This document shows positions 44,101 through 54,339 of a stretch of DNA of 64,000 nucleotides, one piece after another. How positions within the stretch are numbered: position 1 is the stretch's first letter; each line of letters opens with the position of its first letter. The position numbers and the translations under genes are program-made. Source of the stretch: Chrysopilus asiliformis (Eukaryota > Arthropoda > Insecta > Diptera > Rhagionidae); the NCBI GenBank assembly GCA_964034945.1, contig OZ035962.1, positions 73,795,597-73,859,596 on the forward strand, given 5' to 3'. The notes below the pieces were generated by a model, which was given only the letters and a program-made list of their open reading frames with translations, had not been told where the DNA came from and searched no databases.

Positions 44101-46452
44101 ACGAATTATAAGGTCAACCAAGATAGCTCCATTTAAGCCAGAGCGAATCTACTATTTTATGTTTAACCATTGAACCATTTCTGATTCATGGTTTTTACGT
44201 GACCTTCTAACATTGCATTCTATTGGAATTTCTTGGCTTAGAAGTCTTAAAAAAAAATATAACAAATGTTATGCCTTTATTGAGGTCTAACAAAATTACT
44301 GATCTTGGTGTTATCATTGACGAAAAGTTAACTCTTCAGCTTCACATTGACCAAATCTTCAGTCGTGTGAATACAATGTTAGGATTTATAAAGAGATGGT
44401 CTCGTGAGATCACTGACCCTTATGTCATGAAAGTTTTATATTACTCTTTTGTCCGTCCTATTTTAGAATATGCCTGTATAGTGTGGCCATCATTTTATAC
44501 AGTTAACTCCAATAGAACTGAGGCAATTCAGAAGCGTTTTTTGCGTTTCGCTCTTCGCAATCTCTCTTGATACTGGCCACCAGGATGATACTGGCCACCG
44601 TTTTAATATAGGTTCAAACTGATAATTTTGCCCACCCTTTCACAGGTTCATCGAGTATTGTTCATTTAGGGTCTCTTGTGTGAGAAGGTTCAATCTCCCC
44701 AACTTCTTCAGTTAATCAATATTAACACTCATTGTCGTGTCAATCGGGACTCTCGCTTTATTTATGAATCTTTTCATAGAACGAATTATGTTCAATCTGA
44801 CCCAATGGCTGCCATTTCTTAAGTCTTTAATGTAAACCTTTAAGTAAATTTTTAATTACTTTGTATTATTAGTTTGTTTCTTATTTCTTTGTATATTCAG
44901 ATGGTTTAATAAATCTGTTGAATCAATAAATACAAATTATTCAGAAGCATAGGATACTATCAGCTTAAAATCTGAAATGTCGCCGTAAATGTTGTGTCGG
45001 GCCAATTGTATTCCGGCCTTAATTAAGGAATTTAATTACGAAAATAGTTTTGGAAAAATTTTCCATTGAAACGTTTCAGCTGGTAACACATGGATCAATA
45101 AGTCCCGAGACTAACAATGAAAACAACATTTTTTTTGCAAAATTTTTTTTTATTCATCAATATAATCACCTTTTAGGGTGATACAATCGTCACGCCATGC
45201 GTATCCCAAAAAACTGACGCCATGACTTTGCCAGCTGACTGCTGCGTTTTCGGACGCTTCGGACGGCTTTCGCCAGCTGTGCGCCACTCAGATGACTGCC
45301 GCTTCGACTCTGGAGTGTAGTGATGTATCCATGTTTCGTCCATGGTCACGTAACGACGCAAGAAATCTTTTTTATTGCGAGTAAATAGCGATAAACAGCT
45401 TTCTGAATCATCGACTCGTTGCTGTTTTTGTTCCATCGAAAGCAATCGCGGCACCCACTTGGAAAAAACCTTTTTCATGCTCAATTTTTCATGAAGGATA
45501 GTAAATGCACTTCCATATGATATCTGTGTTATCTCAGCAATCTCACGGAGCTTCACTTTACGATCTTTCATTATAATTTTTGTCACTTCACTCACATTTT
45601 CCGGTGTAACGGCTTCCACAGGTCTACCCGAGCGTTCCGCGTCATTTGTGTCGGTACGACCACGTTTAAACTCGGCAAACCACCGACAAATCGTTGCTTT
45701 TGATGGACAAGAGTCCGGGTAACATTTTTCAATCCATTGTTTCGCTTGCACGGTGTTTTTACCCATTAAAAAACAATGTTTTATCAGAACACGAAACTCG
45801 GTTTTTTCCATTTTTTAAACAAACTACAAAACGACTTTACTCCAACCTCGATAACTCAGCTGTTTCTGGTCCGATCGACTTAAAATTTTGACACGTTTCA
45901 AGCAAAGGTTAGTACTCTAGAAAGACGTGGTTACTGGTTTACTACGAGCGTCATCTCTGGGTAAGTCTCGGGACTTATTGATCCATGTGTTAAATGTCAA
46001 AGTTAACCCAATCGCGTTACGAAATGCCGTAGTAGTTTACTTTATTTTCAACTTTGGCAAACAGCTGTTTTAATTTTGACAAGTCCACTTGACTGGGGCG
46101 CTCCGAAACACACTCCAGTATAACTTTCCTGCCCATGTATCATCTGAATTGAGATTTGCCAAACTTCCTTTTTCATGTATCATTAAAAAATCACTGGAAA
46201 ATTACCAACTTTTGTTCCAAAAATCGCCATATAAATTGACTTGAGAACGCCAAAATAGCGGCGCAAAATTACCTTTTGTTTCCTTTGAAGAATTCGCTGC
46301 AAACTACTTTGCCTGGTGACTTCCTGCGGAGGGGCTGCTGAGTTGCCACCGACACTAGCTGAGCTCGTGCTTTCGTTGCAATCATAGTGCGAATCAGCCT
46401 CATCCTTAATCCGAACATTACATTCCATTGAAAACTTCGAATTATCACTCAT
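38165..46452 (-). CDS. Gcn5: KAT2/Gcn5 histone acetyltransferase, five N-terminal exons
   Basis: Exons: 46452-46273, 41769-41586, 41511-41366, 39245-39130, 38320-38165; phases 0, 1, 0, 2, 2 agree. Exon 1 gives MSDNSK...[11 protein letters not shown]. Exon 2 has [20 protein letters not shown]. Exon 3 has [20 protein letters not shown] then [20 protein letters not shown]. Exon 4 has LLRECII...[15 protein letters not shown]. Exon 5 has [20 protein letters not shown]...TYKINY. This is the PCAF N-terminal domain of animal KAT2 proteins, the catalytic subunits of SAGA and ATAC in the nucleus. The rest of that domain, the GNAT acetyltransferase and the bromodomain were not found and should lie further left or be lost. 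Introns 1 and 3 are long and full of transposons. Splice sites fit GT-AG at every junction. Confidence 0.93.
38700..39030. repeat. Dispersed repeat, copy in Gcn5 intron 4
   Basis: TTCTCAAGATATTTG, the AAAAATATT tract and GCAGAGGAAAGTTTTGTGTT, then GATCACAACTGATATTTT, are shared with 60010-60225 in the same orientation. Family unknown; no coding capacity. Confidence 0.7.
39903..40520 (+). repeat. ACAGACGG-associated repeat, copy A
   Basis: Starts AACATAACAAAAGCTATAAT, passes through TGTATGGGAGTTTTATGTAG, GGGGGGTACCCC and GCTCAATCCGTGCGCCCGCA, then an ACAGACGG array, and ends AATATACCCTTTGG...ACGGGTATAAAAA. Copy B follows 70 bases later. No coding capacity; it lies in Gcn5 intron 3. Confidence 0.85.
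40296..40388 (+). repeat. ACAGACGG minisatellite
   Basis: About eleven 8-base units of ACAGACGG with one shortened unit. The array is open in all forward frames, giving false Thr/Asp/Gly/Arg-rich peptides. Copy B has only about three units. Confidence 0.9.
40588..41128 (+). repeat. ACAGACGG-associated repeat, copy B
   Basis: Same order of motifs as copy A with small deletions (the GGGGGGTACC block is shorter) and a short ACAGACGG stretch at about 40973-40996. Confidence 0.85.
43033..44570 (+). pseudogene. Jockey-like LINE reverse transcriptase, broken
   Basis: The first part (about 43033-43470) reads [20 protein letters not shown] then, past a stop, [11 protein letters not shown], where the catalytic FADD has become FAVD. 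The second part (44223-44570) reads [40 protein letters not shown] and [12 protein letters not shown]. These are the palm and C-terminal blocks of Jockey-type LINEs. A pogo-like MITE and unrelated sequence lie between them, and about 50 bases of the LINE (GGAATTTCTTGGCTTA...) occur at both edges, so the parts may come from two copies. It sits in Gcn5 intron 1. Confidence 0.82.
43479..43895. mobile_element. Pogo-like MITE, 417 bp
   Basis: Ends CAGTACAGATTCGGTAATTC and the matching inverted end ...GGTAATTCGAACA / CAGTAGAGACTCGGTAATTC read from the other side, with TA on both sides (43477-43478, 43896-43897). The interior repeats TTCGAATTAC words. No transposase. Confidence 0.75.
45086..45990 (-). 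mobile_element. Mariner element with internal deletion, 905 bp
   Basis: Terminal inverted repeats start ACACATGGATCAATAAGTCC and match for about 27 bases; TA flanks both ends (45084-45085, 45991-45992). It holds a truncated transposase on the minus strand. TIRs are identical, so the element is young although non-autonomous. It lies in Gcn5 intron 1. Confidence 0.93.
45173..45811 (-). pseudogene. Mariner transposase, C-terminally truncated
   Basis: 212 residues against a usual 340-350. The N-terminal helix-turn-helix region is intact ([39 protein letters not shown]). The catalytic part keeps the first Asp ([11 protein letters not shown]) and the second ([10 protein letters not shown]), then ends at VSP because the rest, including the third catalytic Asp, is deleted. 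It could still bind the TIRs but not catalyse cut-and-paste. The start ATG gives [14 protein letters not shown], usual for this group. Confidence 0.92.
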
Positions 46453-46938
46453 TTTTTAAGGTTTTTACAGTAAACAACGAGAAAAGTTCTAAAATGTCAC
46501 TTGGCGTCACTTTTTACGATGCGATAATTTTCTGAAAAACTTTTCACATTCAGTAATTTTGCCCACATTAGCTAACAGCGTACTAATATTTCATTGCAAG
46601 AGTGAATTTTCTGAGAACAATTAAATACCTTGAAATTAAAAACCGTACTCAAGCTTCAGAACACCTCCTTTGGCAAATTAGTTAGAATGAACGGAACTGC
46701 CAGCTTTCATCTTCAGACTTGCTAGAGTATTGCTACTTGATCCGTAGTAGAGAGCCTAGCTCATGTACAAAACAGCCTAGTGTTCCTGTATGCAGCAATA
46801 GAAGCTAAGTCCATTATACCAAATTTGACAGCAGAGCCATAAAAAACCTTGTTAAATCATTTTAATTTTCAGTTAAAGAAAATAGAGCCTCATTTAAAGA
46901 AAACTGAGCCCAATTTATCTCATTTAAAGAAAACTCAG

Positions 46939-47740
46939 TGTTGCGGCCGCGGACGCGAAAAAACCCACGAAAAAACACTTCACAAAGTCAACATCCATGT
47001 TTGACAACTGGCTTGTTAAACTTCTATAAACAAAAATAAATCTTCTGAGTAAGACGCACAATTAAGCTAAGAACAATAGAGTGCCACCACTCCAATCTCC
47101 CTAACCATTAGCATGTGGTTTCAATTGAATTAGACTGGCCAGCGACGGAGATAAAAGGCACCAGCACCCAGCGACCAAAAGCAGAACCAACTCACCATCC
47201 GAGCTGATGGTATCAATCGGCGAGTACGCTGAGCTAGCAGACGAAGTGCTGCAACTAACCAATAGGTTTATTGGTATCAATCGGCGAGTACGCTGAGCAA
47301 GCAGACGAAGTGCTGCAACTAACCCATAGGTTTATTGGGATCAATCGGCGAGCACGCTGAGCAAGCAGACGAAGTGCTGCAACTAACCAATAGGTTTATT
47401 GGTATCAATCGGCGAGCACGCTGAGCAAGCAGACGAAGTGCTGCAACTAACCAATAGGTTTATTGGGATCAATCGGCGAGTACGCTGAGCAAGCAGACGA
47501 AGTGCTGCCCCAAACAAAGGATCACTGCAACTGCACCCAGAGAGGTCATCAGACAATCCACCATCAACGCCCTCTAGTGGCCAACATTGTATTTAAATTG
47601 AATTATAATTAATTTAACGCAAATTAAGTCAAGAAAATTGTACTTAGAAATAAAGAAGAGAATTATTAGTAGAATATCGACACGTTGTTTGTATTTAAAC
47701 CGGCACCCCTCAGTCTAGTTTGGAATAGCCAGCTAGAACA
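46939..47740. mobile_element. Solo LTR, 802 bp, 5-bp target duplication CTCAG
   Basis: Starts TGTTGCGGCCGC and ends CTAGAACA, flanked by CTCAG at 46934-46938 and 47741-47745. It contains a 64-bp VNTR and an AATAAA near the end. Superfamily cannot be told from a solo LTR; the 5-bp duplication fits BEL/Pao, Copia or some Gypsy elements. Confidence 0.8.
47211..47507 (+). repeat. 64-bp VNTR, nearly five units
   Basis: Units begin at 47211, 47275, 47339, 47403 and 47467, each with ATCAATCGGCGAG, CGCTGAGCAAGCAGACGAAG and TGCTGCAACTAACC. The period is an exact 64 bases and units differ by few substitutions, so it expanded recently inside the LTR. Confidence 0.95.
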
Positions 47741-48204
47741 CTCAGTGTTATTGAAAGAGAATTAAAACGATTTAACAAGGTTTTCATTGCTCTTCTGGAA
47801 AATTATACCAAATGGACTTAGCACAATTTCACTTTTAGCCGACGATATCCTTTTTCTCAAATTTTTCTGAAAAAAATCTCATCTGGAGGTTTTTGGGGTC
47901 GCGGAATTCAATTCTGAAGTCAAACTGTCCGTAAGGATCTATATTCGAAGACTAGGATAGATATTTGAAGACTAGGATATATATTCGAAGACTAAAAAAT
48001 ATAAAATAAAAACAATTTAAACTCCAAGTTTTCTAATCTCTTACACTTTCAAAATGTACTAAAAAATACAAAACTAGTTTTCTCACAAATGTTTTAGGGT
48101 TTTAAAAGAAATGTTCTTTAAAATTGTATACACTGACAAAAATATAGTGTGTCAAATTGAAGCGTTTTACTAAAGGCTAAGCCAGAAAGGATCCATTCAC
48201 GACA

Positions 48205-48285
48205 AAAAATACAGCATTTTTTTAAACAGCATTTTTTTAAACAACATTTTTTTAAACAGCATTTTTTAAACAGCATTTCGTTCAG
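48205..48285 (-). repeat. Short tandem repeat based on AACAGCATTTTTTT
   Basis: Four to five units of 15-17 bases; the minus strand reads as repeated KKCCL, a false peptide. Confidence 0.85.
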
Positions 48286-49088
48286 ACCTGCCGGAAACAT
48301 TGACAGAACTGTTGACAGAAATGTCATTAGAAAATTTTGTTGTGACGTACGTGGGCTGATTCTGGCATGACGTTTCAGTTCCAGAAATGCGTTGAGCAGT
48401 AAGGAGAGTAGTAAATATGACGATCTCAGTGATATCACTTTTTTCTTTAAAATCTCCGCCCTAAAATGAAATTCGGCCTCCAGCTGCTCCCACGATACCT
48501 TTTTCAAATCATTTCTTTTGTAAAAATTACTTTTAAACGGTATTCGTTAATAAAACGGAGCGTCTCTCCACATGAAAAATTACAATACGCCATCTTAAAT
48601 TCACGGATGTCAAATTTCCGTCATCATTTCTGTTAGCAACGATATCAGCAAAAACTGTCTGACTTCTCTGTCGTAACAGCTGTCATTTTAATCTTCATTA
48701 GACGTAACATGTTACTAACATCAGATGTAACAGCGACAGTGACGGGATTCATGTCAGGTGTGGATTACTAGTAAGCTGTCAAAGTACAACTTACGTGGCG
48801 GCTATCTTAATACCCACAATCTGCATGACGGAATGGAGAGTGAAATTTGCAAAATTTCAACTTTCGCCGGAAGCAACGCAAGACATAACCTTAATATTGT
48901 CTTTAACACCTAAGACTTGTATTGTGGTTCAGAATAAGTTAGCTAAGATGAATTATAAAGCCCATCATATAGCCAATTTGTTAGCTATATGGGTTAAAAA
49001 ATTTATTGGGGCACTGAAAATATTTTCTAATGGCGTATTCAGAGGGCATGCTCTTTTATCCTCTCTCGAGTAGTGAGCTTACATATAA

Positions 49089-49339
49089 AGCTCGATCCAG
49101 ACTACACGATGTACGGGGTACGAGATACGAGGTTTTTGGTTTCCTCGTACATGGAACTGCATCCACACTGCACAGGGTTTTGCTCATTCGTGTACGCGGT
49201 TACCACGTACGAGGATAATCAAACAGCTTCTGATTTTACTCACTAGGTGAAACCATGTGCAAATTTCCCATCCAAACACTCGATGTTCGGGGTACGTGCC
49301 AACCTCGTACCCCGTACATCGTGTAGTCTGGATCGAGCT
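49089..49339. mobile_element. Harbinger-type MITE, 251 bp, in unit 1
   Basis: About 36 bases of perfect inverted repeat at the ends (AGCTCGATCCAGACTACACG onward), flanked by TAA at 49086-49088 and 49340-49342. The interior repeats GTACG words. The same element is at 54340-54590 in unit 2. Confidence 0.85.
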
Positions 49340-49558
49340 TAAAGAGAGTGGACAGGTCGGAACCAACTATTTCCGTTAAGTTTGAATTTTTACCTGATGA
49401 TGACAGATTTAAACCAGAAGTATTTTAAACCATTTTTACTAATATTTTGTGTACGGTTTGAACATTTAAAAAATTATTCGGCCGCTAAAATCGTGTAATT
49501 TTTAAAATAAATCGCCTTTGCTTTGCGAAAAGATGGCTGAACTTTCGAAATAAAATAA

Positions 49559-49611
49559 GAGTTACTGTTTTGTGCCGTACTAAAGCTACAAACGGCACAA
49601 ATCAGTAACTC
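49559..49611. repeat. 20-bp stem inverted repeat
   Basis: GAGTTACTG.TTTGTGCCGT pairs with ACGGCACAAA.CAGTAACTC around a 12-base loop. Repeated in unit 2 at 54810-54862. Confidence 0.6.
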
Positions 49612-49749
49612 CAAGATGGCCCACCCTTTAGAAAGAAAAAAAAGTGACATTAAAACATAAACAAGTGACATTAAAACAAAAACTCAACTTTGACTTGAAT
49701 AGAAGGTAAATTATTTGTGCTTTAAAATATTAATTACATAATTAAGATG

Positions 49750-50025
49750 CTAGTGTCGAAGAAGTTCGGTGAAGCGATCGCGGTGTATTCTGAAACCAAA
49801 AGCACGACAGCGAAAACTACGTTTTGTATAGCATTCGAGCGGCTGCCTTCTCGCAGGCAGGAATATAGGCGGAGGCTCTTGTGGACGCTGAGAAGACGGC
49901 CTCACTGAATCAATCATGGGCGAAGGGTTACTCGCGAAAGGGTGCTGCTCTGGTGGGCACGCAAAAAAAATGACAACTAGTAATACACTCACTAATACAT
50001 TAACAACCGTCCACTTACATTTTCG
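49750..50025 (-). CDS. Possible small secreted peptide ORF, unit 1
   Basis: The open frame gives a Lys-Trp followed by a hydrophobic stretch (TVVNVLVSVLLVVIFFACP) like a signal peptide, then a Pro/Arg-rich region with dibasic sites and two Cys (LECYTKRSFRCRAFGF), ending at 49750. A TATAAA lies upstream on the same strand (50075-50070). However, the only nearby ATG (50020) is out of frame and followed by a stop, so the start needs another exon, a non-ATG codon or a lost base. I do not recognise the peptide. Copy in unit 2 at 55001-55276. Confidence 0.25.
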   Translation of the reverse strand, partial: RKCKWTVVNVLVSVLLVVIFFACPPEQHPFASNPSPMIDSVRPSSQRPQEPPPIFLPARRQPLECYTKRSFRCRAFGFRIHRDRFTELLRH

Positions 50026-50429
50026 AATTCGGACGAAACGTCCACTTCGAAAGCCACCTGGCCACTCTCTTTATATGTAGGCTCACTACTCTTGAGTATA
50101 TAGGCTTTCTAGTCTCTTAATTATAGGTTCTTTGTTTTTTTTTATGTCAGATTGACACTCTAGATTGCAGACTATCTCTAGTTCAATTTATCTGCAAAGG
50201 CCATCACCGGGCGACCATTTATATGACGTTCTAAGTTAAGTTGGTATCCCTGGTACTGCATTTTTGATTTATCTCGTTTACAAAGGTCACTGATCGGCTG
50301 TTTGTTCTGGTGATAGGACCTGTTTTTTCTTAAATACTGCACTAAGTTAAATACTCGGAAAAGATCAAAGTACACAGTACATTTTTCCCGATTACTTGAA
50401 TTTAATTCCAAACAATTAGTGGTACAGAA

Positions 50430-51416
50430 ATGCAGGAAGCCTATGTAAATATTAACGACATTCCAACACATATAATAACTTTTGGCAAATGGATAGAGGA
50501 ATCATTCACGAATGAAAAAGAAGTCGTAATTTGTGTGACCGGAAGTCCTGGACTGCCTGGTTTCTATACTCAATTCATATCAACAATTCATAATCGTCTT
50601 GGCGGAGAAATCCCAGTTTGGGTAATCGGTAAGCCTTTCATTTATAATTTATGAAAAATTTCAATCATTCGAATACTTTTACCAAATTAAGGTCATGCTG
50701 GGCACGACAATCCGCCTGAGACTAGTATAAGGTCAGTGCCTTCACTGCATCGGAATGAAGACAAATTCGATTTGGATGGACAACTACAGCACAAGATAGA
50801 TTTTATTAAGACCTACGTTCCGCCAAATGTTAAAATTCACTTGATTGGACATTCGATTGGATCCTGGATGTTGTTAAAACTCCTTGATGATGAAAGCCTA
50901 AAAGTTCGAGTAAAGAAGTGTTATCTTCTATTTCCTACTATTGAGCGTATGAAAGACTCGCCGAATGGTTGGATTTTAACAAAATTAGTTTTCCCAATTT
51001 ATGGTTTTTTGACCATATTAATTCGATTATTTGAAATGTTACCTACGTTTATAAAAATATTTATAATCTCTATTTATTTTTGGGTGTTTTCAATCCCAAA
51101 TTACTTTATTGGAACGGCCTTAAAGTACGCTAAGCTCTCTGTTATAGAATGTGTTGTTTATTTAGCCAAAGATGAAATGGATCGAGTTACAAATCTAGAT
51201 ATAGAAGCGATTAAAAGACATTCCGCATTATTGAAATTATATTACGGTACAACGGATGGCTGGGTTCCTGTCAAATATTGCCAGGAATTAAAGAACGCTG
51301 TTCCAGGCATTGATGCAGTATTAGATAATAAAAATATTTTACACGCCTTTGTGTTGCGATCATCTATAGAAATGGGAAATATGGTGGGCGATTGGATTCA
51401 ACAAAGTTCAGTATAA
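50430..51416 (+). CDS. LDAH: Lipid-droplet-associated hydrolase, copy 1
   Basis: Two exons, 50430-50628 and 50692-51416, with a 63-base GT-AG intron that splits the Gly codon of VIGHAGH; 307 residues. An alpha/beta-hydrolase: oxyanion-side VTGSPGLPGFY near residue 36, nucleophile elbow LIGHSIGSW with Ser121, an ER/droplet-type hydrophobic hairpin around LVFPIYGFLTILIRLF, candidate Asp in YYGTTDGWVP and His in NILHAFVL. The order and FPTIERM...SPNG match animal LDAH (Drosophila CG9186), a lipid-droplet protein linked to sterol-ester and triglyceride turnover. The ATG opens directly into MQEAYVNINDIPTHI. Intact and probably functional. Confidence 0.93.
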
Positions 51417-51514
51417 ACTGATCAAAAGTTTTTATTTTTATTTTAATTGGAGTTGGCTAAATAAATAATTTTTAACTTTCAAATTTGTTTAAATTCACAT
51501 GATTCGCTATTAAC

Positions 51515-51640
51515 AGGTCGATTATCTTAGACGCGTCACTTTCCGTGACTCGAATTTTGCCAATTGTATTTGTTGTTTTGTACCAACAACAACAGGCCAT
51601 TTCGAGTCACGAAATGTGACGCGTCTAAGATAATCGACCT
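51515..51640. mobile_element. Hairpin MITE, 126 bp, unit 1
   Basis: AGGTCGATTATCTTAGACGC and its complement form the ends; the inner CGTGACTCGAA/TTCGAGTCACG words pair too. It lies 100 bases after the LDAH stop. Same at 56766-56891. Confidence 0.8.
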
Positions 51641-51686
51641 ATAAAGTTTTTACGGCAATGAAAAACAAGGGTTTTAATTTAAGTGT

Positions 51687-53253
51687 AGGGGAAGGTGGGG
51701 TATTCTGGACCGCTTTTTCATTTTGGCTAAAAAATCGTAAAAAAATAACTTTTTCTGAAAATTTCAGAGCTTGAATTTGTAGTACGATAAATAACCTCTC
51801 TTTGGGTCACAGCAGTTCGGTCAAATTGTATTAAATTATACAAGTTTTATCAGTTGGCGCAAAAATGGCGTTTTTGCGATTTTGAAAAATCTCGGGGTAT
51901 TGTGGACCACTTTGTAAATCGATTAAAAATGGAAAAATGTGATAGACAAACTTTTTTTTTTGATTCATATATTTATTATATAACAGACAAAGTGAAATGA
52001 AGTGAAAAATTGCAATGAAAATCAGTCCGAAACGCAATGTTCGCAAGTCCAGTAACTTGCAGTCATTCCGGAGCATCCCAAGTGAACAGCTCGATCGCAC
52101 ACGTTGCAATGGATGGTATTTCGGCGGTTCATTTTTTTTTTGGCATATTTTTCTTACAAATTATGCAGAAATCGATGTATTCTTCCACCTCACAATAGGT
52201 TGAAGAGGGTTGTTTCTTCTGTGATGTCTTCGATTTGACACGATCTTTTTGCTTTTTCGATTATGGTTTATCACCTTTTCTCTCCAATCTCTTTCGCTTC
52301 ATATCAGCCTTCTCACGAAGGTCATTTACATCCTCTGGCGATGTCAAAACGGCCGATTTAGAAACTAGCTTGTATACCCGTCGTTGCCGGGTTAAGCTTT
52401 TTGTCTAAATTTTAGAATACGAAAAAAACCGGAAAGAACTTAAAAACTTTTTAATGGGTCTATGTTGGGGCTGGACCCACGACGAACATCTATGCCAAAT
52501 TTCAGGCCAATCGGTTCAGTAGTTTCCCCGCGAAAGAGTAACATAGAGGGAAAACTAAGTTTCGAAATCACTTTACCCCCTCCCCTTACTCCCCCCACCC
52601 CTCGCGCTACTTTTGCGTATGCCTATGTTGGAACCAGAACTACCACAGACACTCATGACAAATTTCAAGTCAATCGGTTCAGCCGTTTTCGCGTGAAAGA
52701 GGAACAGACAGACAGACAGACAGACACCAACTCATTTTTATATATTAGTATGATTGCCGAAAATCTAATGCTGTGTTTTTGCATGAAAAAACACTTATAT
52801 GCATCAAATACACGAAGTTTGCTTGTCAAATGTCAAGAATTGAGTGGTCCATAATTCCCCGACAAAAGTGGTCCACAATTCCCCGAACGCTCTTTTTTAC
52901 AATATGGCAGCTATTAGTAACACAATGCAAACTTCATGCAAAATTTTTTGTCAGTGTCGAATGCTTAAGGCTCCGTGAATATTATCAATATATTTACTTG
53001 AGTTGATTCTCGAAAAATGTGGTTAAATTTAAGCGAAACACAAAGTGAAAAAAAAAATTTCGAAGTATCACTTTTCTATTTGCTATCGAAGCGAGGTGAT
53101 AGTGCGTATACACAAGTCGAGTACTGTTAGGAAAATTAGCTTAACATGAGGCAAACTGATTACAGTTATTTGCAGCTACCAACCACTACTAGGGGAAACA
53201 AAATGACGCTGGTCCGCAATTCCCCGTGGTCCAGAATACCCCAGTTTCCCCTA
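51687..53253 (-). mobile_element. Pogo/Tigger-like TIR element, about 1.57 kb, unit 1
   Basis: GTAGGGGAAGGTGGGGTATT and its imperfect inverted copy ending GTTTCCCCTAC delimit it; GGTATT(G/C)TGGACC motifs recur inside in both orientations. The minus strand around 52250-52030 keeps CEVEEYIDFCIICKKNMP and CNVCDRAVHLGCSGMT...YWTCEHC, the PHD-like zinc C-terminus found in some insect pogo transposases, broken by a frameshift and stop. A SINE-like repeat is nested at 52363-52752. The same element is at 56938-58504. Confidence 0.65.
52363..52752 (+). repeat. Dispersed arthropod repeat ending in (CAGA)n, unit 1
   Basis: Contains TTGTATACCCGTCGTTGCCG, GCCAATCGGTTCAGTAGTTT, later CAATCGGTTCAGCCGTTTT, a (CAGA)n tract at about 52704-52725 and an ATTTTTATATATTAGTA tail. 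This layout (CGTTGCCGGGTTAA, CGGTTCAG, tetranucleotide tract, TATATTAGTA) is widespread in arthropod genomes as a non-autonomous repeat. Same at 57614-58003. Confidence 0.7.
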
Positions 53254-53439
53254 CTTGTTTAAAGGTGGAGAATTAAAATTCGCAGAAAAAAATGAAAACT
53301 TGAAATTGCACTTTCCACACAGGTTAATTTTCAGACAATATTTATCGACTTTCTAAGTTAAAAAAATAAAAGTTTTCTTTCATTCTCTGTGCGGAAATAG
53401 ACTTTACGGTTCGTGAATGCCTCGGTGCTAATATATAAA

Positions 53440-53938
53440 GGGCCTTTCAATAAGGACGCTCGATTTTTAAATGTATATAAAACAAGTTGTGTGTGAGATA
53501 TCCACTTTTTTGTTTGAAAGAATATTTTATGGCATTAAGCATAGAATACACCGTCCGCCGCGGCTTTGCTTGGTGGCACGTATTCGGGAGATCCGATTTT
53601 CCATAACTTTGTCGCATAAATCGGATGTCGTTCGGTATGTTGGCTTTTCGGGCATCAATTGTTTGCGGTTTATTCGCAAAGACCTGCGATTTAAGATAGC
53701 CCCAAAGGAAGAAGTCTAAAGGATTTAACGCCTTTAGACGATCTCAATAGTTGCCGCGTGAGATAACCATGCCTTAAATCGCTCTTGTAGAATGAATGGC
53801 CATCGTGGGAGTTTTAGACCACAAGAACTTACTTATAATCGATCTGCAGCGTTCGCCGTTGACGATTATGGCAATGCCAGTTTCGTTTTGAAAGAAGTAG
53901 GGACCGATGATTCTGCCAGACCAAAATCCACACCAAAC
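53440..53938 (-). pseudogene. Mariner transposase C-terminal fragment cut by the duplication junction
   Basis: Minus-strand reading gives LNPLDFFLWGYLKSQVFANK then PQTIDARKANI, the C-terminal block of a mariner-type transposase. The fragment is cut at 53938 exactly at the end of duplication unit 1, whereas the corresponding sequence in unit 2 runs on past 59189. Confidence 0.8.
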
Positions 53939-54339
53939 CAAATCTTCATTAGACGTAACATGTTACTAACATCAGATGTAACAGCGACAGTGACGGGATT
54001 CATGTCAGGTGTGGATTACTAGTAAGCTGTCAAAGTACAACTTACGTGGCGGCTATCTTAATACCCACAATCTGCATGACGGAATGGAGAGTGAAATTTG
54101 CAAAATTTCAACTTTCGCCGGAAGCAACGCAAGACATAACCTTAATATTGTCTTTAACACCTAAGACTTGTATTGTGGTTCAGAATAAGTTAGCTAAGAT
54201 GAATTATAAAGCCCATCATATAGCCAATTTGTTAGCTATATGGGTTAAAAAATTTATTGGGGCACTGAAAATATTTTCTAATGGCGTATTCAGAGGGCAT
54301 GCTCTTTTATCCTCTCTCGAGTAGTGAGCTTACATATAA

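Larger units (their letters stand above)
46804..47822. mobile_element. TIR element with nested solo LTR
   Basis: GCTAAGTCCAT at 46804-46814 is inverted at 47812-47822, and the arms continue imperfectly for about 70 bases (ACCTTGTTAAATC with GATTTAACAAGGT; TTTTAATT). The middle is occupied by a solo LTR. Target-site duplication not identified. Confidence 0.6.
48690..53938. repeat. Tandem duplication unit 1, carrying LDAH
   Basis: The sequence from 48690 recurs from 53941 with a constant offset of 5251. Every open frame compared between the units translates identically. Unit 1 ends at 53938, inside a mariner transposase remnant, and two unmatched bases (CA, 53939-53940) separate it from unit 2. 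The left flank before 48690 is unrelated to the sequence before 53941. Confidence 0.95.

Noticed and set aside
48118..48507. Minus-strand frame with repeated KKCCL
   Set aside because: Created by a 15-17-base tandem repeat; no other protein features.
48795..49073. 92-residue frame beginning MAAILIPTICMTEW, present in both duplication units
   Set aside because: No recognisable motif or splice support; identical only because the whole unit is duplicated.
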